From assembly GCA_052143655.1 (NCBI GenBank), contig JBKQSL010000548.1, positions 1-32,026 on the forward strand: a DNA stretch of 32,026 nucleotides, written 5' to 3'. Of this stretch, positions 24,176 through 31,376 are shown piece by piece. Below the pieces are notes generated by a model. It worked only from the letters and a program-made list of their open reading frames with translations, did not search any database and was not told the origin of the DNA. Positions within the stretch are counted from its first letter, which is position 1. The number at the start of each line of letters is the position of its first letter. Made by a program: the position numbers and the translations under genes. Source of the stretch: CAVSUR01 sp052143655. GTDB lineage: Bacteria > Actinomycetota > Actinomycetes > Streptosporangiales > Streptosporangiaceae.

Positions 24176-24739
24176 ATGACGGTCTACGTGCCACCCGGCT
24201 GGCCCGTCGGCGTCCACCCGCCTGGCAGCGCGGAGTTCGAGCAGTCGGCGGTGGCCTGGCTGCTGGATGTCGTGCCGCCGGACTACCGCCTGCACGGCGT
24301 GCTGGTGCGCCATCCGGTCGCGCTCGCGATCCTGGCGCGCCAGCACGTGAATGCCTGCGTGCAGGGCGCCAGGGATGGATACCGCACCGCGCGGACCGAA
24401 CTGGGCGGGGAGATGGCGCCGCAGGTGATCGAGGCCGTGCTGGCCGTGTACCGGAGCGAGGGCTCGCGGCTGGCCGAGACGGCGCGGGCGGTGGAACTGG
24501 TGGAGCGCGCGCTGCGCGGCGAGGTGTTCGTGCCGCAGACAGGCGGCCGACCGGAGCCCGGCCGCCGCCCCGCCGGGGTGCGGGGCGGCACTGGCACCGG
24601 CAGGCGGGACAGCGCTAGCGGGCGCGGCGGCACCAGCCGGGACACCGCTGCCGGGCGGGACACCGCTGCCGGGCGGGGCGGGCGGCCGCGCGGGCCGGAT
24701 GAGAATGGCCGCCATGCCGCCGCCGACCGGCGGCTGTGA
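24176..24739 (+). CDS. Conserved hypothetical protein
   Basis: A 187-residue protein. Residues 1-125 look conserved: VYVPPGWPVGVHPPGS, WLLDVVPPDYRLHGVLVRHPVAL, and a helical ARAVELVERALRGEVFVP. I recall a similar protein beside typA in streptomycetes, where it has no assigned function. The last 60 residues are low-complexity Gly/Arg with an 18-base tandem repeat. ATG with AGGA seven bases upstream. It ends 12 bases before the convergent acyltransferase stop. No enzymatic motif is recognised. Confidence 0.75.
   Translation: MTVYVPPGWPVGVHPPGSAEFEQSAVAWLLDVVPPDYRLHGVLVRHPVALAILARQHVNACVQGARDGYRTARTELGGEMAPQVIEAVLAVYRSEGSRLAETARAVELVERALRGEVFVPQTGGRPEPGRRPAGVRGGTGTGRRDSASGRGGTSRDTAAGRDTAAGRGGRPRGPDENGRHAAADRRL
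24639..24674 (+). repeat. 18-bp tandem repeat within the hypothetical gene
   Basis: Two exact copies of GGGACACCGCTGCCGGGC (24639-24656, 24657-24674), in frame, encoding the repeat RDTAAG. It lengthens the basic Gly/Arg tail and may vary in copy number. Confidence 0.9.
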
Positions 24740-24751
24740 ATCCGGGCGGTC

Positions 24752-25414
24752 TCAGCGCGCCACCCAGCCCGTTCCGGGCAGATATTCGCGTACCACCCGG
24801 GCCGGGACGCCGGCCACCACGCAGTGATCGGCGAACTTGCCGCGCACCACGGAGCCCGCCGCGACCACCACGTTCCGGCCCAGCACCGAGCCCGGCAGCA
24901 CGATCGCTCCGGCCCCGATCCAGCAGCCGGAGCCGATGCGGACGGCGGAGTTCACCGGCCACTGACGGCCGACCGGCTGCTCGGAGTCGGCGTAGCTGTG
25001 ATTCTGATCGGTGACGTAGATGTTCGGGCCGGTGAACACGTCGTCACCGATCTCGATGGACAGGTGCGCGACGATGTGACTGCCGCGGCCGATCACGCAG
25101 CGGTCGCCGATCCGCAGCGCCGGCTGGCCGCCCAGGTCATGCCCGGGCATCATGCCCGCGCTCAGGCTGACTTGCTCGCCGATCATGGTCCGGCCGCCGA
25201 TGTCGATCCAGGCCTCGCCGAAGACCGCGCCGGTCGGGAAGGCCATCAGCGATCCCGGGCCGAACGCGGCGAACCGCCGGCCCGCCGCGGTCTGCGCGGT
25301 GATGGTGCCGGCCCGCTGGAACGCGCGCCAGCCCGCGTGGACCAGGTGCGCGGCAGCGGCCCGGCGCCAGCGGCCCAGCGGGATGTCCAGCCGCCGGGCC
25401 GGGTTGCTCGCCAT
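24752..25414 (-). CDS. Hexapeptide-repeat acyltransferase
   Basis: A 220-residue protein with a left-handed beta-helix of isoleucine-patch repeats (IGEQVSL, IGDRCVIGRGSHI, IEIGDDVFTGPNIYVTD, IGSGCWIGAGAIVLPGSVLG) and the C-terminal GVPARVVRE of the maltose/galactoside acetyltransferase group. The DQNHSY segment carries the likely catalytic His. The first 40 residues (RWRRAAAAHLVHAGWRAF) are basic and may contact membrane or another protein. ATG at 25414 used; a TTG nine bases upstream is less likely. It starts 31 bases after rlmN on the same strand and may be co-transcribed. Substrate unknown. Confidence 0.85.
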   Translation of the reverse strand: MASNPARRLDIPLGRWRRAAAAHLVHAGWRAFQRAGTITAQTAAGRRFAAFGPGSLMAFPTGAVFGEAWIDIGGRTMIGEQVSLSAGMMPGHDLGGQPALRIGDRCVIGRGSHIVAHLSIEIGDDVFTGPNIYVTDQNHSYADSEQPVGRQWPVNSAVRIGSGCWIGAGAIVLPGSVLGRNVVVAAGSVVRGKFADHCVVAGVPARVVREYLPGTGWVAR

Positions 25415-25445
25415 GGCCGACAACGCTACCGGGCCGGCTGGCCGG

Positions 25446-26555
25446 TTACCGGCGCGCTGGCCGGCTGGCCGCGGCGAGCTGGCCGCAGGCCCCGTCGATC
25501 TCGGTTCCCCGGGTGTCCCGGACGGTGACCGGGATCCCGCGGTCAGCCAGCCGCCGCTGGAATTCTGCCGCCACCACCGGGTCCGACGCGGTCCACCGCG
25601 AGCCGGGGGTCGGGTTGAGCGGAATCAGGTTCACGTGCGCCAGCCGCCCGGCCAGCAGGCCGGCCAGGGCATCCGCGCGCCACGGATGATCGTTGACGTC
25701 CCGGATCATCGCGTACTCGATGGAGACCCGCCGGCTAGTGGCCGCGGCGTAGTCCCAGGCGGCCGCCAGCACCTCGGCGACCGGCCAGCGCCGGTTGACC
25801 GGCACCAGCTCATCGCGCAGTCCGTCGTCGGGCGCGTGCAGGGAGACCGCGAGCCGCACCGAGAGTCCCTCGGCCGCCAGCCGCCGGACGGCCGGGACCA
25901 GCCCGACGGTGGAAATGGTCACCGCCCGCTGGGAGATGCCAAGGCCCTGCGGCACGGGGCTGGTCAGCGCGCGCACGGCCGTCAGCACGCTGGCGTAGTT
26001 CGCCAGCGGCTCGCCCATGCCCATGAAGACCACGTTGGAGACCCGCCCGGGCCCGCCGGGGACGGCCCCCCGGCTGAGGTCGGCGGCTCCGCAGACCACC
26101 TGGGTCACGATCTCGCCGGCCGAAAGGTTCCGGGTCAGCCCGGCCTGGCCGGTCGCGCAGAACGGGCAGCCCATCCCGCATCCCGACTGGGAGGACACGC
26201 ACATCGTGACCCGGCCGGGGTAGCGCATGAGCACGGACTCCAGGGTGGAGCTGTCCGGCGCCCGCCACAGTGTCTTGCGCGTCATCCCCTGGTCGCAGGT
26301 CAGCTCACGCTCGGCGGTCAGCAGCGGCGGCAGCAGGCCGGCCGCGAGTTCCTCCCGCACGGCGGCCGGCAGGTCGGTCATCTGCGCCGGGTCATCGGTC
26401 AGCCGGCCGAAGTAGTGCCGGGCGAGCTGATCGGCCCGGAAGCCGCGGTGGCCGAGCGCCTGCGCGGCCGCGCGCCGGCCCGCCGGATCCAGGTCAGCCA
26501 GATGCCGGGCCGGCCGGAACGGCCGCCTGGCACGCGGCTGGCCCGCCACGGTCAC
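25446..26555 (-). CDS. rlmN: 23S rRNA (A2503-C2) methyltransferase
   Basis: A radical-SAM enzyme that methylates A2503 of 23S rRNA, and often A37 of tRNAs. The radical-SAM cluster is CGMGCPFC (Cys126, 130, 133). The two extra cysteines of the RlmN mechanism are there: Cys119 (TMCVSS) and Cys357 (DGACGQL). The other motifs, GMGEPLANY and NLIPLNPTPG, are normal. The GTG at 26555 is used, giving 369 residues, which is family-typical; no good ribosome site is visible. In many actinobacteria rlmN follows cdsA closely; here about 4.8 kb separates them. Confidence 0.95.
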   Translation of the reverse strand: MTVAGQPRARRPFRPARHLADLDPAGRRAAAQALGHRGFRADQLARHYFGRLTDDPAQMTDLPAAVREELAAGLLPPLLTAERELTCDQGMTRKTLWRAPDSSTLESVLMRYPGRVTMCVSSQSGCGMGCPFCATGQAGLTRNLSAGEIVTQVVCGAADLSRGAVPGGPGRVSNVVFMGMGEPLANYASVLTAVRALTSPVPQGLGISQRAVTISTVGLVPAVRRLAAEGLSVRLAVSLHAPDDGLRDELVPVNRRWPVAEVLAAAWDYAAATSRRVSIEYAMIRDVNDHPWRADALAGLLAGRLAHVNLIPLNPTPGSRWTASDPVVAAEFQRRLADRGIPVTVRDTRGTEIDGACGQLAAASRPARR

Positions 26556-26667
26556 CGCTAGGCCCGGGCCGGACCGCGGCTCCGCCGGTCGCGCAGATCC
26601 CACCAGAACTCCCGTTTCCCGGCGCATAAACCATCGTCAAGCCCGCACATTCTCTGCACATCAGGAC

Positions 26668-26703
26668 TTGCCGCCCGGGCCAGGTCAGTAGATTTCGTTA
26701 GTA
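26668..26703 (+). promoter_or_regulatory. Possible leaderless promoter of the SUFU gene
   Basis: TAGATT (26689-26694) fits the actinobacterial -10 pattern TANNNT at the right distance for transcription to start at the ATG (26703). TTGCCG at 26668-26673 is a possible -35, with a short 15-base spacer. No ribosome site precedes the ATG, which fits a leaderless mRNA. Confidence 0.35.
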
Positions 26704-27824
26704 TGCCGACGTTGCGCAGAGGGACCAGCCAGACCAGGATATCCGCCACGCCCGGGCGGCCCGCCATCCTGCTGGAGAGCGTCAGCCCTTACGGCAGCAG
26801 GCGCCTGGTCGTGCAGTACGACGGCACTACCACCGCGGCTTACCTGCACGATGACACGACGGCTATCGCCGCGACCTGGATCGCCAACCACCGGCAGGCC
26901 CCGCCCGCGATCGACCTGGAGCGGCTGAGTTCCGGCGAGGCACCGGAGATGCCCGCCGGGCACACCCGGCATCCCGATGGCCGGTCGCTGCTCGCGCCCG
27001 GATCGCTGCGCGCGCTGTGGCTGGAAGAGGGCGACAGCGTGGCCCTGCTTGAGCACGACAAGCCGATCGCGGTGCTGGCCGGATGGTCGGACATGGCCCA
27101 GGGGATACCGGGTTACAGCCGGGACGTGATCGGCCAGACCCCGTTCAGCTGGTCGCTCGACGATGCGATGGAAGGACTCGGCCCGCGGATCACCGCCGCC
27201 GATGGCTTCTGGCGCTGGCGCGCCGACGCGGGCGCCTGGGCCGAGTTCCAGCAGGCCATGCTCGGCCACCTGCTGGGCAGGCTGGGTCCCGGCGCCCGGT
27301 ACTGGGACGTCGGCGGCGGGAAGCCGCCGCTGGTGGGAGTGTCCGAGCGGCCGCCCACCCCGAGTCGGCGGTACTCGGTCTTGTCCACGGTGGGCATGTG
27401 CTGCCAGCGGATGCCGGTCATCGAGCAGGCCGGGCCGGATGCCGCCCGCCGGGCCCGGATCGAGCTGGCGATCGCCACCACGATGCCGGCCACCGAGGCG
27501 GCACGGATCTTCCTGTGGCTCGCGCAGTACCCCTGGCGGGAGGTGACCTGGCTCGGGTCCGGGCAGTGCATTCCCTGGTACCACGAGGCCGCGACGTTCC
27601 CGCTCGGCGGCGGTCATGAGGCCGTCCTGCTGCTCGCCGAGCCGGGCGCCCTGCTCGGCCCCGACGTGCCGGACCTGTCCGGCTTCTCGTTCGGCGGCGA
27701 GCCAGTGCACTGGCTGTGGCTTGTCCCGGTCACCGAGCGGGAACGGCTGCTGGCCGCCGAGCGCGGCACTGCCAGCCTCATCAACCACCTGGCCGCCCAG
27801 CGCCGCACCTGGGTCGCCGGCTAG
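26703..27824 (+). CDS. SUFU (suppressor of fused) domain protein
   Basis: A 373-residue protein. The C-terminal half (about 220-365) resembles bacterial SUFU domains (PF05076): YSVLSTVGMCCQRMPVI, the RIELAIA strand, LWLAQYPW followed by WLGSGQCIPW, and the closing LVPVTERERLLAAERG with a final helix. The N-terminal half (SVSPYGSRRLVVQYDGTTTAAYLH, then ALWLEEGDSVALLEHD) is a separate domain I cannot name with confidence. Bacterial SUFU proteins are widespread with unknown roles and are sometimes linked to immunity or toxin neighbourhoods; nothing of that kind lies next to it here. It stands alone, reading against both neighbours. Confidence 0.75.
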   Translation: MPTLRRGTSQTRISATPGRPAILLESVSPYGSRRLVVQYDGTTTAAYLHDDTTAIAATWIANHRQAPPAIDLERLSSGEAPEMPAGHTRHPDGRSLLAPGSLRALWLEEGDSVALLEHDKPIAVLAGWSDMAQGIPGYSRDVIGQTPFSWSLDDAMEGLGPRITAADGFWRWRADAGAWAEFQQAMLGHLLGRLGPGARYWDVGGGKPPLVGVSERPPTPSRRYSVLSTVGMCCQRMPVIEQAGPDAARRARIELAIATTMPATEAARIFLWLAQYPWREVTWLGSGQCIPWYHEAATFPLGGGHEAVLLLAEPGALLGPDVPDLSGFSFGGEPVHWLWLVPVTERERLLAAERGTASLINHLAAQRRTWVAG

Positions 27825-27845
27825 CGGCAGCTGGCTAACGGCACA

Positions 27846-27858
27846 GGCCCAGTGGGCC
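27846..27858. terminator. Small hairpin between SUFU and the permease tail
   Basis: GGCCC (27846-27850) and GGGCC (27854-27858) around AGT. The stem is short; it may serve as a terminator of either convergent gene. Weak evidence. Confidence 0.25.
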
Positions 27859-27868
27859 GTCGCCGGGA

Positions 27869-27982
27869 TCAGGCGGCTTCGGACCGGAGAATCTCGGTCA
27901 CGGAGCGGCGGGCGCCGATCCGGGCCGGGATGGCGGACAGGCCCGCCAGCACGAGCACAGTCCCGACGACGGTGCCGATCAG
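27869..27982 (-). pseudogene. Detached C-terminal tail of the FtsX permease
   Basis: Directly after the permease stop codon TAA (27985-27983) the same frame continues for 37 codons to a TGA at 27869. The text is what the family normally has as its last helix and tail: a hydrophobic helix, then IPARIGARRSVTEIL. So one codon, TAA, cuts the reading frame; there is no frameshift. Either a nonsense mutation or a sequencing error. Confidence 0.85.
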
Positions 27983-29677
27983 TTACCAGGCCGGCGGGAC
28001 AGCCAGCGTTCCGCCCGCCCGGTGGCTCACGGCCGAGACCAGCCCGATGCCTGCCGGGATGCCGAGCAGGGCCCCCGGCAGCGCGGGCAGCAGCAAGGAG
28101 GCCGCCAGGCCCGCACTGACCTGCGCGGGGGTCGCGCCGAGCGCCCGCGCCAGTGCCGAGGACTGCCGGGCGTCCAGCACTGTCGACCAGGTAATGAAGA
28201 CCGCGTTAGTGGCAGCCAGGAAGATCAGCATGGCGGTGATGACCAGCAGCACCTGGTCCACCCGGTCGGTGCGCGGATTGTTCAGCGCGAAGCTCTGCTG
28301 GGCCTGATGGACGTGGACGGTCAGTACAGCGACGACGCCGCTGACCGTGATCGCAACACTGGCAGCGGTCAGCATCATGCGGCGCGGCCGCCGGGCGGCC
28401 AGCCGCAGGCCGAGCAGCAGCGGAACCGGCAGCCGTGCCGATGCCGCGATCGACCAGGCCCTGCGCTTCGGCGACCGGGCTGCGTCGGCCAGCGCGACTA
28501 CCGTGCTGATGCGGGCGGCGCGGATGGCGGGCACGAACGTGGCGACGACCGCTACCGCCAGCGCGACCGCGGTCACCCACCCGGCGTCGGACATGGTGAG
28601 GGCCGGAGCGCCGGCCGTGCCGACCAGGCCGGCGCCGGGGCTGGTCAGCAGCGGCGCGATCAGCCTTCCGGCCGGCAGGCCGACGGCGGCGGCAGTCAGC
28701 GCCAGGACCAGGTTCTCGGCCAGCAGCACCGCGGCGATCAGCCGCGGCGTGCCGCCGACCGCCTTGAGCAAGCCCACCCGCCTGGTCTGCTCGGCCATCC
28801 GGCCGCCGGCCAGCACGGCCACGCTCGCTATCGCGAGCAGGGCCAGCAGCGAGCTGCCGACTACCAGCACCCGCTGTACGTTTCGCAGCAGGTTGCCATC
28901 CTGCGCAGCGATGTCCTGCCACGTGGACAGGCCGAGCAGCGCCATCCGGCCGGCGCTGTGCGCGCTGACGAACGCCTCGGCGCAGGCCGGATCCGCCAGT
29001 TTCAGGTTCAGCAGGTAGGACAGCGGCCGCGCGGGGGTGGCCAGGCTCACTGCATAAGACCGGGGCAGCCAGATCAGCCCGACGTCCGGAGTGGGAAACG
29101 GGCTCCCGTACGTGGCGAAGTCAGCGGTCGGGTACGGAGCGTTGGCGGCGGTGACCGCGACCCCGGCCACCCGGAATCTCCGGCCGTTCAGCGTAATCGG
29201 ATCGCCCACGCCGATGCCGAGAGCGTCGGCGAAGCTGCGCTCCACCACCACGCCGTCGCCGCGCACCCAGCTGCCCTGCGTCACCGCCGGCCGGTCGACT
29301 GCGGCCGGCGCCTGGTCGCGTCCCTCCGCTATAGCGCCCGCGGTACGGCCGCCAGCCCGCAGGACGGCGAAGGCGACCGGATACGGCCCGCCGCTGGCGA
29401 TGACGCCGGGAGCGCGGGCCAGCGCCGTCAGGTCGGCGCGGGCGACGCCGAGCGCCCGGGGCGGCTGTCCCTGGTTGAGGAAGCTGGCCACCACGTCCGG
29501 GCCGTCCGTCGCGGCTCGCGTCTGCTGGTAGGGCTGGCTGGTGACCCCGGCCAGGGCAAGGCCGAGGGTCAGCGTAGTCGTGGCAGCGGCGATAGCGAGC
29601 AGCAGCAGGGCAGACTCGGCCCGGCGCCGCCGCAGGTCCCGGGCAATGAGGCGGCCGGCCAGCAGGACCTTGCCCAC
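27983..29677 (-). CDS. FtsX-type ABC transporter permease, truncated at the C-terminus
   Basis: A 564-residue permease of the MacB/FtsX class. The N-terminal helix lies at about residues 20-45, followed by a large extracytoplasmic region (about 46-255) and a first FtsX core (SSLLALLAIASVAVLAGGR, MAEQTRRVGLLKAVGGTPRLI, then two helices). A second FtsX core begins after residue 420. The protein ends inside the second core, before the last helix, because of TAA at 27985-27983; the missing 37 residues are still encoded downstream in frame. Loss of one helix probably inactivates it or alters topology. It starts with GTG four bases after the ATPase gene stop, so the two are co-transcribed. Substrate unknown; such transporters export peptides, lipids or drugs. 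Confidence 0.88.
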   Translation of the reverse strand: MGKVLLAGRLIARDLRRRRAESALLLLAIAAATTTLTLGLALAGVTSQPYQQTRAATDGPDVVASFLNQGQPPRALGVARADLTALARAPGVIASGGPYPVAFAVLRAGGRTAGAIAEGRDQAPAAVDRPAVTQGSWVRGDGVVVERSFADALGIGVGDPITLNGRRFRVAGVAVTAANAPYPTADFATYGSPFPTPDVGLIWLPRSYAVSLATPARPLSYLLNLKLADPACAEAFVSAHSAGRMALLGLSTWQDIAAQDGNLLRNVQRVLVVGSSLLALLAIASVAVLAGGRMAEQTRRVGLLKAVGGTPRLIAAVLLAENLVLALTAAAVGLPAGRLIAPLLTSPGAGLVGTAGAPALTMSDAGWVTAVALAVAVVATFVPAIRAARISTVVALADAARSPKRRAWSIAASARLPVPLLLGLRLAARRPRRMMLTAASVAITVSGVVAVLTVHVHQAQQSFALNNPRTDRVDQVLLVITAMLIFLAATNAVFITWSTVLDARQSSALARALGATPAQVSAGLAASLLLPALPGALLGIPAGIGLVSAVSHRAGGTLAVPPAW

Positions 29678-29681
29678 GGGC

Positions 29682-30428
29682 TCAGATCTCCAGCCCGGCC
29701 AGGGCGCCTAGCTGCCCGGTGGAGCCGCCGGTCAGCCTGGTCTCGTCGACGAAGACGCCGTCGCGCATGCCGATCAGCCGGTCGGCCGTGGCGGCGATCC
29801 GCGAGTCATGGGTCACGATGACCAGCGTCTGCCCGGCCTGATGCAGGCCCTCGAAGAGCCGCAGCACCTCCAGGGTGGCCGCACTGTCGAGATTGCCGGT
29901 CGGCTCATCGGCCAGGACTAGCAGCGGCTCGCTGACCAGCGCGCGGGCGATCGCCGTACGCTGCCGCTGGCCGCCCGACAACGCCGAGGGCGGGTGGGTG
30001 GCCCGGTCGGCCAGCCCGACCTGCGCCAGCAAGTCCATGGCCCGCCGCCGGGCGGACCGGGGCGAGCGGCCGGCCAGCAGCGCGGGCAGTTCCACGTTCT
30101 CCACCGCGGTCAGCTCGTCCATCAGGTGGAATGCCTGGAACACGAATCCGATCGCGTCCCGCCGCAGCCGGGCCAGGGCCCGCTCGCTCAGCTGATCGGT
30201 GCGGCGCCCGGCCAGGTACAGCTCTCCGGCCGACGGCCGGTCGAGGCCGCCGAGCAGGTGCAGCAGCGTCGACTTCCCGCAGCCGCTGGGCCCCATCACC
30301 GCCAGCGTCTCGCCCGGGACGACATCCAGGTCCACCCCGTCGACCGCGCGGACCAGGCCCGCTTCCTTACCGTAGGTCTTGCGCAGCCCGCGGGCGCGCA
30401 GCAGTGACGTGCTGCCGGTGCCGGTCAT
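29682..30428 (-). CDS. ABC transporter ATPase (MacB/LolD type)
   Basis: A 248-residue ATP-binding subunit. Walker A GPSGCGKS (residues 46-53), Q-loop Gln98, signature LSGGQ (150-154), Walker B VLADEP with Glu175, and switch His207 are all intact. The size and HLMDELTAVENVELP segment place it with LolD/MacB-type ATPases, which partner FtsX permeases. The ATG at 30428 overlaps the PadR stop by four bases (ATGA), and the permease follows four bases later. Regulator, ATPase and permease form one operon. Confidence 0.95.
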   Translation of the reverse strand: MTGTGSTSLLRARGLRKTYGKEAGLVRAVDGVDLDVVPGETLAVMGPSGCGKSTLLHLLGGLDRPSAGELYLAGRRTDQLSERALARLRRDAIGFVFQAFHLMDELTAVENVELPALLAGRSPRSARRRAMDLLAQVGLADRATHPPSALSGGQRQRTAIARALVSEPLLVLADEPTGNLDSAATLEVLRLFEGLHQAGQTLVIVTHDSRIAATADRLIGMRDGVFVDETRLTGGSTGQLGALAGLEI

Positions 30429-30952
30429 GCTTCTTCCCTTCGGCTGGTCCAGGTTCGCTCGCATGCTTCCAGCCACCGCAGGTCCGCCTGCAGCCGCAGC
30501 ACGATGCCCTCTAGCAGCAGGCCGGCGGCTGAGCGGTCCGGCTCGGCCATGGCCGCCCGCTGGGCTTCCCGCAGCCGGCGCAGCAGCTCGCGGCGCTGGG
30601 CGTCCACGATGGCCAGCGGGTCGGCCAGCCTGGCCGCCGCGGCCGCGATCAGCTTGAGATGAAATTCCGCCAGGTCGGGCCGCGGCCAGCTCACCTCAGT
30701 CAGCCAGTCGGCCACCCGCTGCTGCCCGGCCGCTGTCAGCTCGTAGACCTTGCGGTCCGGCCGGTCCGGCAGGCCCGCTGCCCGCTCGCACGCCACCAGC
30801 CCCGCCTTCTCCAGCCGTCCCAGCGTGACGTACACCTGACCGTCGTTCATCGCGTCCCCGGCCGGGCCGAGCGCCTGCCGCAGCCGCGCGCGCAGCTGGT
30901 AACCATGCGACGGCTCCTTGGCCAGCATCGCCAGTATCACTTCCTGCTGCAC
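30425..30952 (-). CDS. PadR-family transcriptional regulator
   Basis: A 175-residue regulator with an N-terminal winged helix (residues 1-75: VILAMLAKEPSHGYQLRARL, then VYVTLGRLEKAGLV and the wing PDRKVYELTAAG) and a C-terminal helical dimerisation domain of the longer PadR-s1 type. PadR proteins usually repress adjacent transport genes until a ligand binds. GTG start with AAGGGG upstream. The operator/promoter at 30973-31008 lies 20 bases from the start. It overlaps the ATPase gene by four bases. Confidence 0.93.
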   Translation of the reverse strand: MQQEVILAMLAKEPSHGYQLRARLRQALGPAGDAMNDGQVYVTLGRLEKAGLVACERAAGLPDRPDRKVYELTAAGQQRVADWLTEVSWPRPDLAEFHLKLIAAAAARLADPLAIVDAQRRELLRRLREAQRAAMAEPDRSAAGLLLEGIVLRLQADLRWLEACERTWTSRREEA

Positions 30953-30972
30953 GGCCAGCGCCCCTTAACGGT

Positions 30973-31008
30973 TATCTATTAGATAGCGGTTATCTCCGGG
31001 GTTGTCAA
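30973..31008 (-). promoter_or_regulatory. PadR operon promoter and operator
   Basis: On the minus strand a consensus -35 TTGACA (31008-31003) is followed after 17 bases by TATCTA (30985-30980) in the -10 position. The latter is one arm of the perfect palindrome TATCTA-T-TAGATA at 30973-30985; a third half-site TATCT lies at 30991-30995, and CGGTTATC occurs twice (30969-30976 and 30987-30994). A PadR dimer on the palindrome would cover the -10, so autorepression is likely. Confidence 0.65.
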
Positions 31009-31304
31009 CCAGACGGCGCAGGGCTGCCCGGGCCGGATCCCGCCGATTCGCCGCTGTGCCCGCGGCGTGACCTGCTTCCGCGGCTGCTGCCCGCGCGGGG
31101 ACGGCACGGTCCGGCGCGCATCGCGCCGTCGGCAGCGAACTCGATTCCCCCGGCTGTCGTCTGCAGGGGCACGGGCATCGCCTGGATCAGCGTGCCGACC
31201 CCCAGGGACAGCCACGGAGCGGGCAGGACGGCCTGCAGGCACCGGGCGATCCCGGACTTCCCCGAACTGGAGCCGCCAGTGAGAACGATCACCTGAGTCG
31301 TCAC
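31005..31304 (-). pseudogene. Remnant of a chloramphenicol-phosphotransferase-like gene
   Basis: The first about 69 codons (from GTG 31304) match the N-terminus of the CPT family as I recall the Streptomyces venezuelae enzyme: VTTQVIVLTGGSSSGKSG, then RCLQAVLPAPWLSLGV, then GGIEFAADG. The P-loop GGSSSGKS (residues 10-17) is intact. After about residue 69 the frame turns into unrelated Arg/Ser-rich sequence to a stop at 31005, so about two thirds of the enzyme (178 residues in the type member) is missing. Residue 37, the catalytic Asp in the known enzyme, is Gly here. The end of the frame runs into the PadR -35 element. A nonfunctional remnant is the simplest reading. Confidence 0.75.
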
Positions 31305-31376
31305 CGCGCCACAGCAGAGGCACGCCAGCAGCACACGAAACGGATTTCAGCCGGCCAGCAGCCTGGTATCCGCTCT

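Noticed and set aside
28022..29821. An open plus-strand frame of 599 codons
   Set aside because: Antisense to the FtsX permease and the end of the ATPase gene, with low-complexity Gln/Arg/Gly content.
26556..31376. Defence or toxin island between rlmN and cdsA
   Set aside because: Apart from SUFU, whose role is open, the genes are an ordinary PadR-ABC transporter cassette and a relic; no nuclease, toxin, integrase or attachment site is visible.
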